Positions 26,122 to 32,643 of a stretch of DNA of 32,643 bases are shown piece after piece. The first letter of the stretch is position 1. The number at the start of each line of letters is the position of its first letter. The translations under genes were made by a program, and so were the position numbers. The notes beneath the pieces are model-generated. The model ran no database searches, had not been told where the DNA came from, and worked only from the letters and a program-made list of their open reading frames with translations. Source of the DNA: Clostridiaceae bacterium (lineage in GTDB: Bacteria > Bacillota > Clostridia > Peptostreptococcales > Natronincolaceae); NCBI GenBank assembly GCA_020832135.1, contig JAFIFG010000083.1, positions 1-32,643 of the forward strand. The letters run 5' to 3'.

Positions 26122-26335
26122 TACTGCTTTAAAGAGAGGAACCATCAAGGGCTGCAAATGGTTCTAAAGCAAGGTAGGTTGAAATGCACCTAGGAGCTAT
26201 TGCTCGAAAATTTAGTAGGGCAAATCGGTTGGTACCGTTATATACTTAAAGGGGAATGAAATTATTCATTTAACCAGAGTGGAACCGCGGAAATTACTCC
26301 GTCTCTGAATTATTCAGAGACGGAGTTTTGTTTTT
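26122..26335 (+). ncRNA. T-box leader of cysE-cysS, tRNA-Cys responsive
   Basis: The AGAGAGG turn, apical loop GGGCTGCAA, specifier GAAA-TGC-A with TGC at 26185-26187 and T-box AGAGTGGAACCGCGG (26276-26290) are visible. The bulge is UGGA, which matches the unusual U73 discriminator of tRNA-Cys. A 14-bp terminator (26296-26309 with 26313-26326) plus T-run ends it. No strong promoter is visible just upstream, so transcription may come from gltX. Confidence 0.96.
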
Positions 26336-26382
26336 GTTATTGGTATGAATTTACTATATTAAATGAAAAGAGGTGTGTTAAG

Positions 26383-27060
26383 TTGAAAATGTTAAAAACC
26401 ATAAGGCAAGATATTGAGGCTATATTTGAAAGAGATCCTGCTGCCAAAAATGTAGTGGAAGTGCTATTGTGTTACCCAGGATTACATGCTATAATTATCC
26501 ACCGCATCTCTCATAGTTTATATAAAAAAGGCATGGTGATTTTACCTAGAGTCATATCTAATATTGCTAGGTGGTTGACAGGAATAGAAATTCATCCGGG
26601 GGCAAAAATTGGAAGTAAAGTCTTTATAGACCATGGAACAGGAGTGGTGATAGGAGAGACGGCAGAAGTGGGAAATAACGTTACTATTTACCAAGGAGCC
26701 ACACTAGGTGGTACAGGAAAGGATAAAGGAAAAAGGCATCCTACTATAGGAGATAATGTAGTTATATCCTGTGGGGCTAAGGTATTAGGTCCATTTAAAG
26801 TAGGAGAAAATTCTAAAATAGGTGCTGGTTCTGTAGTGTTAAAAGAGGTGCCGCCTGACTGTACAGTAGTAGGTGTACCTGGTCAAATTGTAGTGAAGGA
26901 TAATGTTAAAATTCGTTCAATTCATAATGATATTGACCTAGAACATGGGAAATTGCCAGATCCGATTGCAGATGAGTTAGAATGTCTACAAAAAAGAATA
27001 GTGCAGTTAGAAAGAAAAGCACTGTCGGTGGAAAGGGGTAATAGAGATGAAGCTATATAA
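26383..27060 (+). CDS. cysE: Serine O-acetyltransferase
   Basis: 225 residues. An N-terminal helical domain (about 1-60) precedes a left-handed β-helix of hexapeptide repeats: [75 protein letters not shown] (shown in part), with the catalytic His-Asp of the family. It makes O-acetylserine for cysteine synthesis. The start is TTG: GAGGTG (26370-26375) is 7 nt before it and 13 nt before the next ATG (26389). Its last 14 nt overlap cysS, so the two are translationally coupled and share the Cys T-box. Confidence 0.95.
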   Translation: MKMLKTIRQDIEAIFERDPAAKNVVEVLLCYPGLHAIIIHRISHSLYKKGMVILPRVISNIARWLTGIEIHPGAKIGSKVFIDHGTGVVIGETAEVGNNVTIYQGATLGGTGKDKGKRHPTIGDNVVISCGAKVLGPFKVGENSKIGAGSVVLKEVPPDCTVVGVPGQIVVKDNVKIRSIHNDIDLEHGKLPDPIADELECLQKRIVQLERKALSVERGNRDEAI

Positions 27061-28441
27061 TACACTCACTAGAAAGAAGGAAGTATTTAAGCCTATTGAA
27101 GATGGTAAGATTAAGATGTATGCTTGTGGACCAACTGTTTATAATTACTTTCACATTGGAAATGCCAGGACTTTCATGGTTTTTGATGCCATGAGAAATT
27201 ATTTTGAATATAGAGGCTATGAAGTTCATTTTATACAAAACTTTACAGATATTGACGATAAAATCATCAATAAAGCAAATGAAGAAAATGTACCCTCAAA
27301 AGAAATTAGTGAAAAGTATATTCGGGAATACTTTAGGGATGCTGAAAGCTTAGGTATAAGAAAAGCAAATTTGCATCCTAAGGTTACAGAAAACATAAAA
27401 GAAATTATTCAATTTATAGAAGAGTTGATTCGCAAGGGGTATGCCTATGAGGTAGGTGGAAATGTATACTACAATGTAGATGCCTTTAAAGATTATGGTA
27501 AACTTTCAAAACAGAGCTTAAAAGACTTGCAGGTAGGAGCTAGAGTAGAAATCAATGAAGATAAGAAAAATGTTTTGGACTTTGTTTTGTGGAAGGCTGC
27601 AAAACCGGAAGAACCAAGCTGGGAAAGTCCTTGGGGATTAGGTCGTCCAGGATGGCATATTGAGTGCTCCGCTATGGCTCAAAAGTATTTGGGAGAAACC
27701 ATTGACATCCATGGAGGAGGAGGAGACCTAGTCTTTCCCCACCACGAAAATGAAATAGCCCAAAGTGAGGGGTGTTCTGGCAAGCCTTTCGCTAATTATT
27801 GGATACATGTAGGCTATTTAAATGTTGAGAATAAAAAGATGTCAAAGTCCCTAGATAATTTCTTTACTCCTAGAGAAATCGCTGAAGAATTTGACTTGGA
27901 GATCTTGAGGTTCTTTATGTTTTCAGCCCATTACAGAAACCCGTTGAATTTTAGTAGAGATTTAATGGTATCATCACAAAATGCATTGGAAAGACTATAT
28001 AATGCTAAAAACAACCTAGAGCATCTGATGAAAAATACCACAGAAGTTTCTAATCCCGAAGAAGTCGAGGGTTTCAAAGAAAGGCTTTCTCCATATAAAG
28101 ATAAATTTATAGAAGTTATGGACGATGATTTTAATACTGCAGACGGCATAGCTGTTATTTTTGACTTAGTAAGGGATATAAATAGCAATGTATCCATCGC
28201 TACCTCAAAGGATGGATTGGAATATGCTTATAAAATATTAATAGATCTCACAGGTGTTTTAGGATTATTAAATAAAGGCGAAGACACATTGGATAAAGAA
28301 ATAGAAGTATTAATTGAAAGACGACAACAGGCTAGGAAAGAAAAAAACTATGCTTTATCAGATGAAATAAGAGATACTTTAAAAAATATGGGCATTGTTT
28401 TGGAGGATACACCGCAAGGTATAAAATGGAAAAGAGTTTAA
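27047..28441 (+). CDS. cysS: Cysteinyl-tRNA synthetase
   Basis: 464 residues, class I. C27-G-P-T-V-Y-N-Y-F-H36IGN holds a zinc-binding cysteine and the HIGH motif; [13 protein letters not shown] and [12 protein letters not shown] supply the other zinc ligands, and [10 protein letters not shown] is the KMSKS loop. The C-terminal helical and anticodon regions follow. It charges tRNA-Cys, whose uncharged form is what the T-box upstream senses. The start ATG lies inside cysE, with GAAAGGGG about 7 nt before it. mrnC follows after 22 nt. Confidence 0.97.
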   Translation: MKLYNTLTRKKEVFKPIEDGKIKMYACGPTVYNYFHIGNARTFMVFDAMRNYFEYRGYEVHFIQNFTDIDDKIINKANEENVPSKEISEKYIREYFRDAESLGIRKANLHPKVTENIKEIIQFIEELIRKGYAYEVGGNVYYNVDAFKDYGKLSKQSLKDLQVGARVEINEDKKNVLDFVLWKAAKPEEPSWESPWGLGRPGWHIECSAMAQKYLGETIDIHGGGGDLVFPHHENEIAQSEGCSGKPFANYWIHVGYLNVENKKMSKSLDNFFTPREIAEEFDLEILRFFMFSAHYRNPLNFSRDLMVSSQNALERLYNAKNNLEHLMKNTTEVSNPEEVEGFKERLSPYKDKFIEVMDDDFNTADGIAVIFDLVRDINSNVSIATSKDGLEYAYKILIDLTGVLGLLNKGEDTLDKEIEVLIERRQQARKEKNYALSDEIRDTLKNMGIVLEDTPQGIKWKRV

Positions 28442-28463
28442 TAGCAAAAGGGAGAACGGATAA

Positions 28464-28895
28464 ATGAAGGATTTTCTAGAAAAGCTACAGGATGTTGAAA
28501 CTATAAAAGATGAAAAACAAGTTAAATTAATGGCTCCGTTGGCATTGGCTTATATAGGAGATGCTATATTTGAGGTTTTCATAAGAAATTACCTAATCAA
28601 CAAAAGTAATGCAGGGGTGCATCAGCTCCACAAAAATACTGTAACTTATGTTAAAGCCAAGGCACAAGCAGAGATTGTCCACCAGTTAGAGAATCAATTG
28701 ACAGAAGATGAGTGGGGTGCAGTAAAGAAAGGTAGAAATCAAAAATCTGCCTCTGCCCCCAAAAATGCAGATCTTATAGATTACAAATATGCTACAGGTT
28801 TTGAAGCTCTATTAGGGTACTTGTTTTATACAGGGAGAATTGATAGATTGGTAGAAATCATGGAGAAATCTGTAGAAATTATTAACAAAGGCTAA
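28464..28895 (+). CDS. mrnC: Mini-ribonuclease III
   Basis: 143 residues: a single RNase III catalytic domain with no double-stranded RNA-binding domain. APLALAYIGDAIFEVFIRN carries the signature with catalytic D33 and E37; a later KNADLIDYKYATGFEALLGYLF has the second acidic motif (E in FEALLGYL). In Bacillus it matures 23S rRNA ends. AAAGGGAG lies upstream. It lies 22 nt after cysS, the same place as in Bacillus. Confidence 0.95.
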   Translation: MKDFLEKLQDVETIKDEKQVKLMAPLALAYIGDAIFEVFIRNYLINKSNAGVHQLHKNTVTYVKAKAQAEIVHQLENQLTEDEWGAVKKGRNQKSASAPKNADLIDYKYATGFEALLGYLFYTGRIDRLVEIMEKSVEIINKG

Positions 28896-28915
28896 GGATG
28901 AAGAAGGTGTATTAT

Positions 28916-29287
28916 ATGAATAAAAGAGGACTCAGGATGACTGTTGTAGCAATGATTTTATTTGGGCTCTTGATTGCGAAGTCCTTATGGTTTGATCCAG
29001 TGGGGACATTACAAGGTGAAGAGGAAATATACAGGCAGTTTGTTGTGGAAATGGCTCCTATTAAAAAACCTAGTCTTTTAGATAGATGGGGATTGCTTAC
29101 CTATAGGGCTACAGTTGTTATACAGGAAGAGGAAGATGGTTACACTGAGATTATGTATAGAAGTGCAGAAGATAAGGAAAATTGGATTACTGAAACTATC
29201 CAAGGACAGTATAGAGCAAAAGTTAGGGGCTATATATTGTATATTATACCAATTAAGGACATTCGTATAGAAGGGGGAATATCGTAA
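28916..29287 (+). CDS. Small membrane-anchored protein of unknown function
   Basis: 123 residues. One hydrophobic segment (TVVAMILFGLLIAKSLWF, about residues 9-26) follows a basic start, and the remainder is probably outside the cell: a charged strand-rich region (YRATVVIQEEEDGYTEIMYRSAED...) ending in GGIS. No family was recognised. Start choice: AGAAGGTG (28902-28909) is 6 nt before the ATG at 28916; an upstream in-frame ATG at 28898 lacks a good site. It sits between mrnC (20 nt) and thyX (1 nt), so it is cotranscribed with them. Confidence 0.7.
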   Translation: MNKRGLRMTVVAMILFGLLIAKSLWFDPVGTLQGEEEIYRQFVVEMAPIKKPSLLDRWGLLTYRATVVIQEEEDGYTEIMYRSAEDKENWITETIQGQYRAKVRGYILYIIPIKDIRIEGGIS

Positions 29288-29288
29288 C

Positions 29289-30143
29289 ATGGAAACAACA
29301 ATGAAGGTAAAGTTATTAGCACACACACCAAATCCAGATCAAGTGGTGGCAAAGGGTGGTAGACTTTGTTATTATCCTGGAGGAATAGAAGAATTGGAAG
29401 ACAGTCTAACGGAGGAAAAGGTAGGTAAGTTCGTTGGAATGCTGGCAGCTATGCAGCATGAGTCACCTTTGGAGCATGCCAGTTTTACCTTTGGAATAGA
29501 AGGGGTTTCTAGAAGCCTTACACATCAGCTGGTGCGTCATAGGTTGGCTAGTTATTCACAAAAGAGCCAAAGATATGTAAAAGAAGGCAGTTTTGACTAT
29601 GTTATTCCAGAGGCCATAAAAAATAATGATAGTGTGAAAAAAAGATTTATTGAAGCAATGGAGCAGGCACAGCAGTCCTATGATCAAATCACGGAAGAAC
29701 TTTTAGTGGAAAAAATTAAGGAGTTATATACAATAAAAAAAGAAAGTGCTGAAAAAGAAGAACTAGAGATCATTGAAGAGATAGTAGGTATGGAAAATTC
29801 ACAAGTTATAAGTCATTGTAAAAATCACTTTAAAAAAGAATTTGGTGCTATGGAAAAACTATCTATAGAGAATGCTAGAGCTGTTTTACCAAATGCTTGT
29901 GAGACGAAAATAATTGCAACTTTAAATGCTAGGACACTGCTACATTTCTTTAACAAGAGATGTTGTAACCGTGCACAAGATGAAATCAGACTATTGGCGG
30001 TGGAGATGCTAAAATTAGTAAAGGAAGCAGCACCTAATATCTTTAAATATGCAGGTCCTACCTGTATTCAAGAAGATTGTCCAGAGGGCAAAATGACCTG
30101 TGGAGAAATAAAGGAAGTACGAGGATATTTTGGTAATATGTAA
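29289..30143 (+). CDS. thyX: FAD-dependent thymidylate synthase
   Basis: 284 residues; methylates dUMP to dTMP with methylene-THF, FAD and NADPH. The ThyX signature R83HRLASYSQKS93 (RHRx7S) is intact and preceded by HESPLEHASFTFGI (substrate and flavin contacts). The C-terminal RAVLPNACETKI and FFNKRCCNRAQDEIR regions fit. It is longer than many ThyX proteins: about residues 125-185 form an insert with a highly charged helix and HCKNHFKKEFG. Its start follows the previous stop by 1 nt; GAAGGGGGAAT is the ribosome site. It ends the T-box-led gene row, although no terminator is seen after it. Confidence 0.94.
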   Translation: METTMKVKLLAHTPNPDQVVAKGGRLCYYPGGIEELEDSLTEEKVGKFVGMLAAMQHESPLEHASFTFGIEGVSRSLTHQLVRHRLASYSQKSQRYVKEGSFDYVIPEAIKNNDSVKKRFIEAMEQAQQSYDQITEELLVEKIKELYTIKKESAEKEELEIIEEIVGMENSQVISHCKNHFKKEFGAMEKLSIENARAVLPNACETKIIATLNARTLLHFFNKRCCNRAQDEIRLLAVEMLKLVKEAAPNIFKYAGPTCIQEDCPEGKMTCGEIKEVRGYFGNM

Positions 30144-30167
30144 TATGCTTTTTTAAAATACTTAAGT

Positions 30168-30261
30168 TCATCATTCTGAGCAATGGCGAGGGATCTTATG
30201 AAGCAAGGCATCTTTTCTTAGTGTTGTACATAAAATTCTTCGTTGTACTCAGAATAACACA
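30168..30261. repeat. REP-like palindromic element
   Basis: The left arm TCATCATTCTGAGCAATGGC and the right arm, read in reverse complement (TGTTATTCTGAGTACAACGA), match closely around ATTCTGAG and GAAT/GGATCT. ATTCTGAG...CTCAGAAT palindromes of this type are dispersed in many Clostridia genomes. It fills the gap between thyX and rlmB and may fold as a long imperfect hairpin; only one copy is in the window. Confidence 0.6.
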
Positions 30262-30303
30262 AGAATTAATTTTCATTAGTAATCTAAAGAGGTGATTATA
30301 GAG

Positions 30304-31044
30304 GTGGCAAACGATAAAATAGAGGGAAGAAATCCTGTTATAGAAGCAATAAAGTCTGGAAGAGAAATTGACAAAATCCTTGTTGCAAAAGGAACCAAAG
30401 AAGGTTCTATTAATAAAATAATAGGTATGGCGAAGGACAGCGGCATTATGCTTCAATACGTCGAAAGACAAAAACTTAATGAAGTTGCTGAGTCCAATAA
30501 TCACCAAGGGGTTGTTGCACTAGTGGCTGCCTACAAATATAGTGAATTAGAGGATATATTAGCCATAGCTAAACAAAAAAATGAAGAACCCTTCGTTTTA
30601 ATCCTCGATGAGATTATGGACCCTCATAATTTAGGATCTATCATGAGAACTGCTGATGCTGTAGGGGCACATGGTGTAGTAATACCTAAAAGGCGCTCTG
30701 TAGGTCTAACGGCTACAGTTGCTAAAACTTCCGCTGGAGCTATTGAGTATGTTCCAGTAGCAAAGGTATCTAACATTGCTCAAACTATTGATAAACTAAA
30801 GCAAGAGGGACTATGGGTGATGGGAGCGGATATGTCAGGGGAAGAAGATTATTTTGATCGCGACTTAACTGGTTCTATAGCCTTAGTGATTGGCAGTGAA
30901 GGAAAAGGAATATCTAGGTTAATAAAAGAAAAATGTGATTTTTTAGTTAAAATTCCTATGGCGGGCCGTGTTACTTCCTTAAATGCCTCTGTTGCAGCTG
31001 CTACCCTTATGTTTGAAATAGTTAGGCAGAGGAAGAAGAAGTAA
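30304..31044 (+). CDS. rlmB: 23S rRNA (guanosine-2'-O-)-methyltransferase RlmB family
   Basis: 246 residues, SPOUT/TrmH family. An N-terminal L30e-like RNA-binding part begins DKIEGRNPVIEAIKSG. The knotted methyltransferase domain has motif 1 DPHNLGSIMRTADAVGA, motif 2 VIGSEGKGIS and motif 3 IPMAGRVTSLNASVAAA, all intact. It uses S-adenosylmethionine; the Bacillus homologue YacO is in the same gene order. Start choice: GTG at 30304 lies 9 nt after AAGAGGTG, whereas the in-frame GTG at 30292 is part of that site. yacP follows after 32 nt, probably in one operon. Confidence 0.93.
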   Translation: MANDKIEGRNPVIEAIKSGREIDKILVAKGTKEGSINKIIGMAKDSGIMLQYVERQKLNEVAESNNHQGVVALVAAYKYSELEDILAIAKQKNEEPFVLILDEIMDPHNLGSIMRTADAVGAHGVVIPKRRSVGLTATVAKTSAGAIEYVPVAKVSNIAQTIDKLKQEGLWVMGADMSGEEDYFDRDLTGSIALVIGSEGKGISRLIKEKCDFLVKIPMAGRVTSLNASVAAATLMFEIVRQRKKK

Positions 31045-31076
31045 TAGTAATGTAGCGGCGGGATGGGGGAGGAGAT

Positions 31077-31586
31077 TTGAAGGAGTATTTAATATTAGAC
31101 GGATACAATATCATTAATGCATGGGACAAATTAAAACATATAGCACAGCAAAGCCTTGAAGAAGCAAGGGAACAATTAGTAGAAATGATGGCAGAATTTC
31201 AAGCCAGTAAAAAGGCCGATGTCATCATTGTCTTTGATGCCCATTTAGTTAAAGCCAGTATGGAAAAAAAGGAAAAAGTTAAAAATGTAGAGGTAGTTTA
31301 TACCAAGGAAAGGGAGACTGCCGATAGCTATATTGAGAAGATAATACCAGAGTTAACGAAAAGAAATAGAGTGATGGTGGTTACCAATGATTGGACAGAA
31401 CAACAGATGATCCTAGGGAGTGGAGCCACTAGGTTATCCGTTAGAGAATTTATCTTAGACTATGATGCTACTAAAAAAGCCATACAAAAAAAGACTGAAG
31501 ATTTACGACAGGAAAAAGACTATTTGTCGAATCGCATCGATCCTTCGGTCCTTGAAAAGCTTGAAAAATTCAGAAGAAGGTCATAA
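31077..31586 (+). CDS. yacP: NYN (PIN-like) domain protein, YacP/Rae1 family
   Basis: 169 residues. The PIN-like nuclease fold opens with YLILDGYNIINAWDKL (first catalytic Asp), then VIIVFDAHLV, the ETADSYIEKI motif and RVMVVTNDWTEQQ with the other acidic residues, the pattern of YacP. In Bacillus Rae1 cleaves mRNA in the ribosomal A site. The C-terminal 40 residues are a charged helix. The start is TTG: the family begins at this strand, and GGAGG (31068-31072) is 4 nt upstream. It lies between rlmB and sigH, the standard order. Confidence 0.93.
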   Translation: MKEYLILDGYNIINAWDKLKHIAQQSLEEAREQLVEMMAEFQASKKADVIIVFDAHLVKASMEKKEKVKNVEVVYTKERETADSYIEKIIPELTKRNRVMVVTNDWTEQQMILGSGATRLSVREFILDYDATKKAIQKKTEDLRQEKDYLSNRIDPSVLEKLEKFRRRS

Positions 31587-31592
31587 AACAGC

Positions 31593-31622
31593 TTGACTTA
31601 ACATAATATTCTGAGGTATAAT
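31593..31622 (+). promoter_or_regulatory. SigmaA-type promoter of sigH
   Basis: TTGACT (31593-31598), 18 bp, TATAAT (31617-31622), about 48 bp before the chosen start. Confidence 0.8.
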
Positions 31623-31669
31623 AAGAACAAAGTTTTTGGGGGCTTTACAAAAGTGTGGAGGCGATGTGT

Positions 31670-32332
31670 GTGAGTGTTGTGGGGGTTAAGAAAGAAGAAA
31701 TTATAATAGAAGAGCAAGAATTAATCGATGAAGAGGTTGTAGAAGCTGCAAAAAATGGTGAGATTATAGCATTAGAATTATTAATCAAGAAATATAAGAA
31801 CTTCGTGAGATCCAAAGCTAGATCCTATTTTTTAATTGGTGCAGATCGAGAAGACATTATCCAAGAGGGTATGATAGGACTGTATAAGGCTATTAGGGAC
31901 TATAAGCCGGACAAGCTCTCCTCCTTTAAAGCATTTGCTGAACTATGTATTACACGACAAATTATTACTGCTATTAAAACGGCCACTCGGCAAAAACATA
32001 TTCCTTTAAACTCCTATGTATCTTTAAATAAGCCTATTTATGATGAAGAATCCGACAGGACTCTGTTGGATGTTATTTCTGGCCATAAAATAACGGATCC
32101 AGAAGAACTTATCATTTGTAAGGAAGAATTAGTTCACATAGAAGGAAAAATAGGAGAAATATTGAGCGATCTTGAGTGTAAAGTTTTAATGTTATACTTA
32201 CAGGGAAGATCCTATCAAGAAATAGCCGAAGATTTAAATAGACATGTTAAATCCATTGATAATGCACTGCAAAGAGTTAAAAGAAAGCTAGAGAGATATC
32301 TAGAAGCCAGAAATATGCAAAGCTCATTTTAG
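31670..32332 (+). CDS. sigH: RNA polymerase sigma factor SigH (stationary phase/sporulation)
   Basis: 220 residues, close to the 218 of Bacillus SigH. Region 2 contains KNGEIIALELLIKKYKNFVRSKARSYFLIGADREDIIQEGMIGLYKAIRDYKP (shown by its parts: the -10-reading helix REDIIQEGMIGLYKAI), followed by ITRQIITAIKTATRQKH; region 4 has CKVLMLYLQGRSYQEIAEDL with a helix-turn-helix. SigH starts sporulation gene expression. Start choice: GTG at 31670 is 8 nt after GGAGG (31657-31661); the in-frame ATG at 31664 is too near and GTG at 31655 overlaps the site. It has its own promoter and no clear terminator before tuf. Confidence 0.94.
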   Translation: MSVVGVKKEEIIIEEQELIDEEVVEAAKNGEIIALELLIKKYKNFVRSKARSYFLIGADREDIIQEGMIGLYKAIRDYKPDKLSSFKAFAELCITRQIITAIKTATRQKHIPLNSYVSLNKPIYDEESDRTLLDVISGHKITDPEELIICKEELVHIEGKIGEILSDLECKVLMLYLQGRSYQEIAEDLNRHVKSIDNALQRVKRKLERYLEARNMQSSF

Positions 32333-32351
32333 CATATTGTTACATAGGCTG

Positions 32352-32380
32352 TTGACAAGGTGAAAATCAAATAGTAAAAT
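32352..32380 (+). promoter_or_regulatory. Strong promoter of tuf
   Basis: TTGACA (32352-32357), 17 bp, TAAAAT (32375-32380). It predicts a leader of about 145 nt before tuf. Confidence 0.88.
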
Positions 32381-32386
32381 GATTAA

Positions 32387-32532
32387 CGGGCAGCTTTTAA
32401 ACTGATAAAAAAGCCAGTTAAATGCAAGCGACATAAATAGATAGACAAAACAAGTAGAAACACCAGGCATAGTGTACATAACGATGTCTTGGTTTGTAGA
32501 AGTATAACTTTAAAAACAAGGAGGAGTTACGA
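32387..32532 (+). other. Leader RNA of tuf
   Basis: About 145 nt without a gene. ACCAGGCAT (32462-32470) can pair with ATGTCTTGGT (32484-32493) with one bulge and one G-U, and an AAACTG/CAGTTAAA pair lies near 32398-32421. No T-run follows either, so these are not terminators. AAGGAGG (near 32518-32524) is the ribosome site of tuf. Confidence 0.4.
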
Positions 32533-32643
32533 ATGGCAAAAGCAAAATTTGAAAGAAATAAACCCCATGTAAACATAGGAACAATAGGACATGTTGACCA
32601 TGGTAAAACAACATTAACAGCAGCAATCACATCGACATTGCAC
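32533..32643 (+). CDS. tuf: Elongation factor Tu (partial, 5' end only)
   Basis: The first 37 codons are present. They read [20 protein letters not shown] followed by [17 protein letters not shown], the invariant EF-Tu start with P-loop GHVDHGKT. The rest lies beyond the window. EF-Tu delivers aminoacyl-tRNA to the ribosome. AAGGAGG precedes the ATG; a near-consensus promoter lies 150 bp upstream. In this lineage tuf stands directly after sigH, before the expected rpmG-secE-nusG cluster, which is not seen here. Confidence 0.97.
   Translation, partial: MAKAKFERNKPHVNIGTIGHVDHGKTTLTAAITSTLH

Noticed and set aside
32418-32630. 70-codon minus-strand frame at the end
   Set aside because: It is antisense to the tuf leader and the start of tuf.
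1-32643. CRISPR array, prophage, insertion sequence or tRNA gene
   Set aside because: I saw no regularly spaced repeats, no transposase or phage protein, and no tRNA cloverleaf anywhere in the window.

Overview
The window is an AT-rich stretch of a low-GC Gram-positive chromosome, most likely an anaerobic, spore-forming Clostridia of the Alkaliphilus/Natronincola type. The order ctsR-mcsA-mcsB-clpC-radA-disA-(carD)-yacL-ispD-ispF-gltX-cysE-cysS-mrnC-rlmB-yacP-sigH is the conserved Firmicutes backbone known from Bacillus. A B12-dependent class II ribonucleotide reductase, ThyX, a CarD-type regulator and a short archaeal/eukaryotic-like ProRS point to Clostridia. The genus is inferred from gene content only.

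Region 1 (1-8.2 kb) is the variable flank. It holds the end of an rRNA operon (5S plus terminator), then single genes with their own signals: a thioredoxin-like protein, a membrane-anchored DUF4015 glycoside-hydrolase-like protein, a GNAT-like protein (-), nrdJ behind a promoter overlapped by two NrdR-type boxes, a PNPOx-fold flavoprotein, a Cu-Zn SOD family protein (-) and hisC (-). Most convergent pairs are separated by strong hairpin terminators.

Region 2 (8.2-17.7 kb) carries an EF-G paralogue with altered G-domain motifs, then the CtsR heat-shock/protein-quality operon (ctsR, mcsA, mcsB, clpC) with a textbook CtsR operator on a sigmaA-type promoter, then radA and disA (DNA repair and c-di-AMP synthesis).

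Region 3 (17.7-32.6 kb) starts with a small Cys-containing unknown protein divergent from carD; three promoters in their shared gap carry the same -35 sequence. It continues with the PIN-TRAM protein YacL, ispD-ispF, a proline T-box and proS, a DUF1002 protein, gltX, a cysteine T-box leading a probable cysE-cysS-mrnC-unknown-thyX operon, a REP-like palindrome, rlmB-yacP, sigH, and the first 37 codons of tuf.

The two T-boxes are convincing in detail: specifiers CCC and TGC, and discriminator-pairing bulges UGGU and UGGA that match A73 of tRNA-Pro and U73 of tRNA-Cys. I found no CRISPR array, prophage, transposase or obvious new multi-gene system. The most interesting items are regulatory: the NrdR tandem boxes, an intergenic motif shared by the nrdJ leader and the ctsR promoter region, the divergent carD promoters, and the extension of Cys T-box control to thyX. 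The atypical EF-G paralogue and the unexplained small proteins come next.
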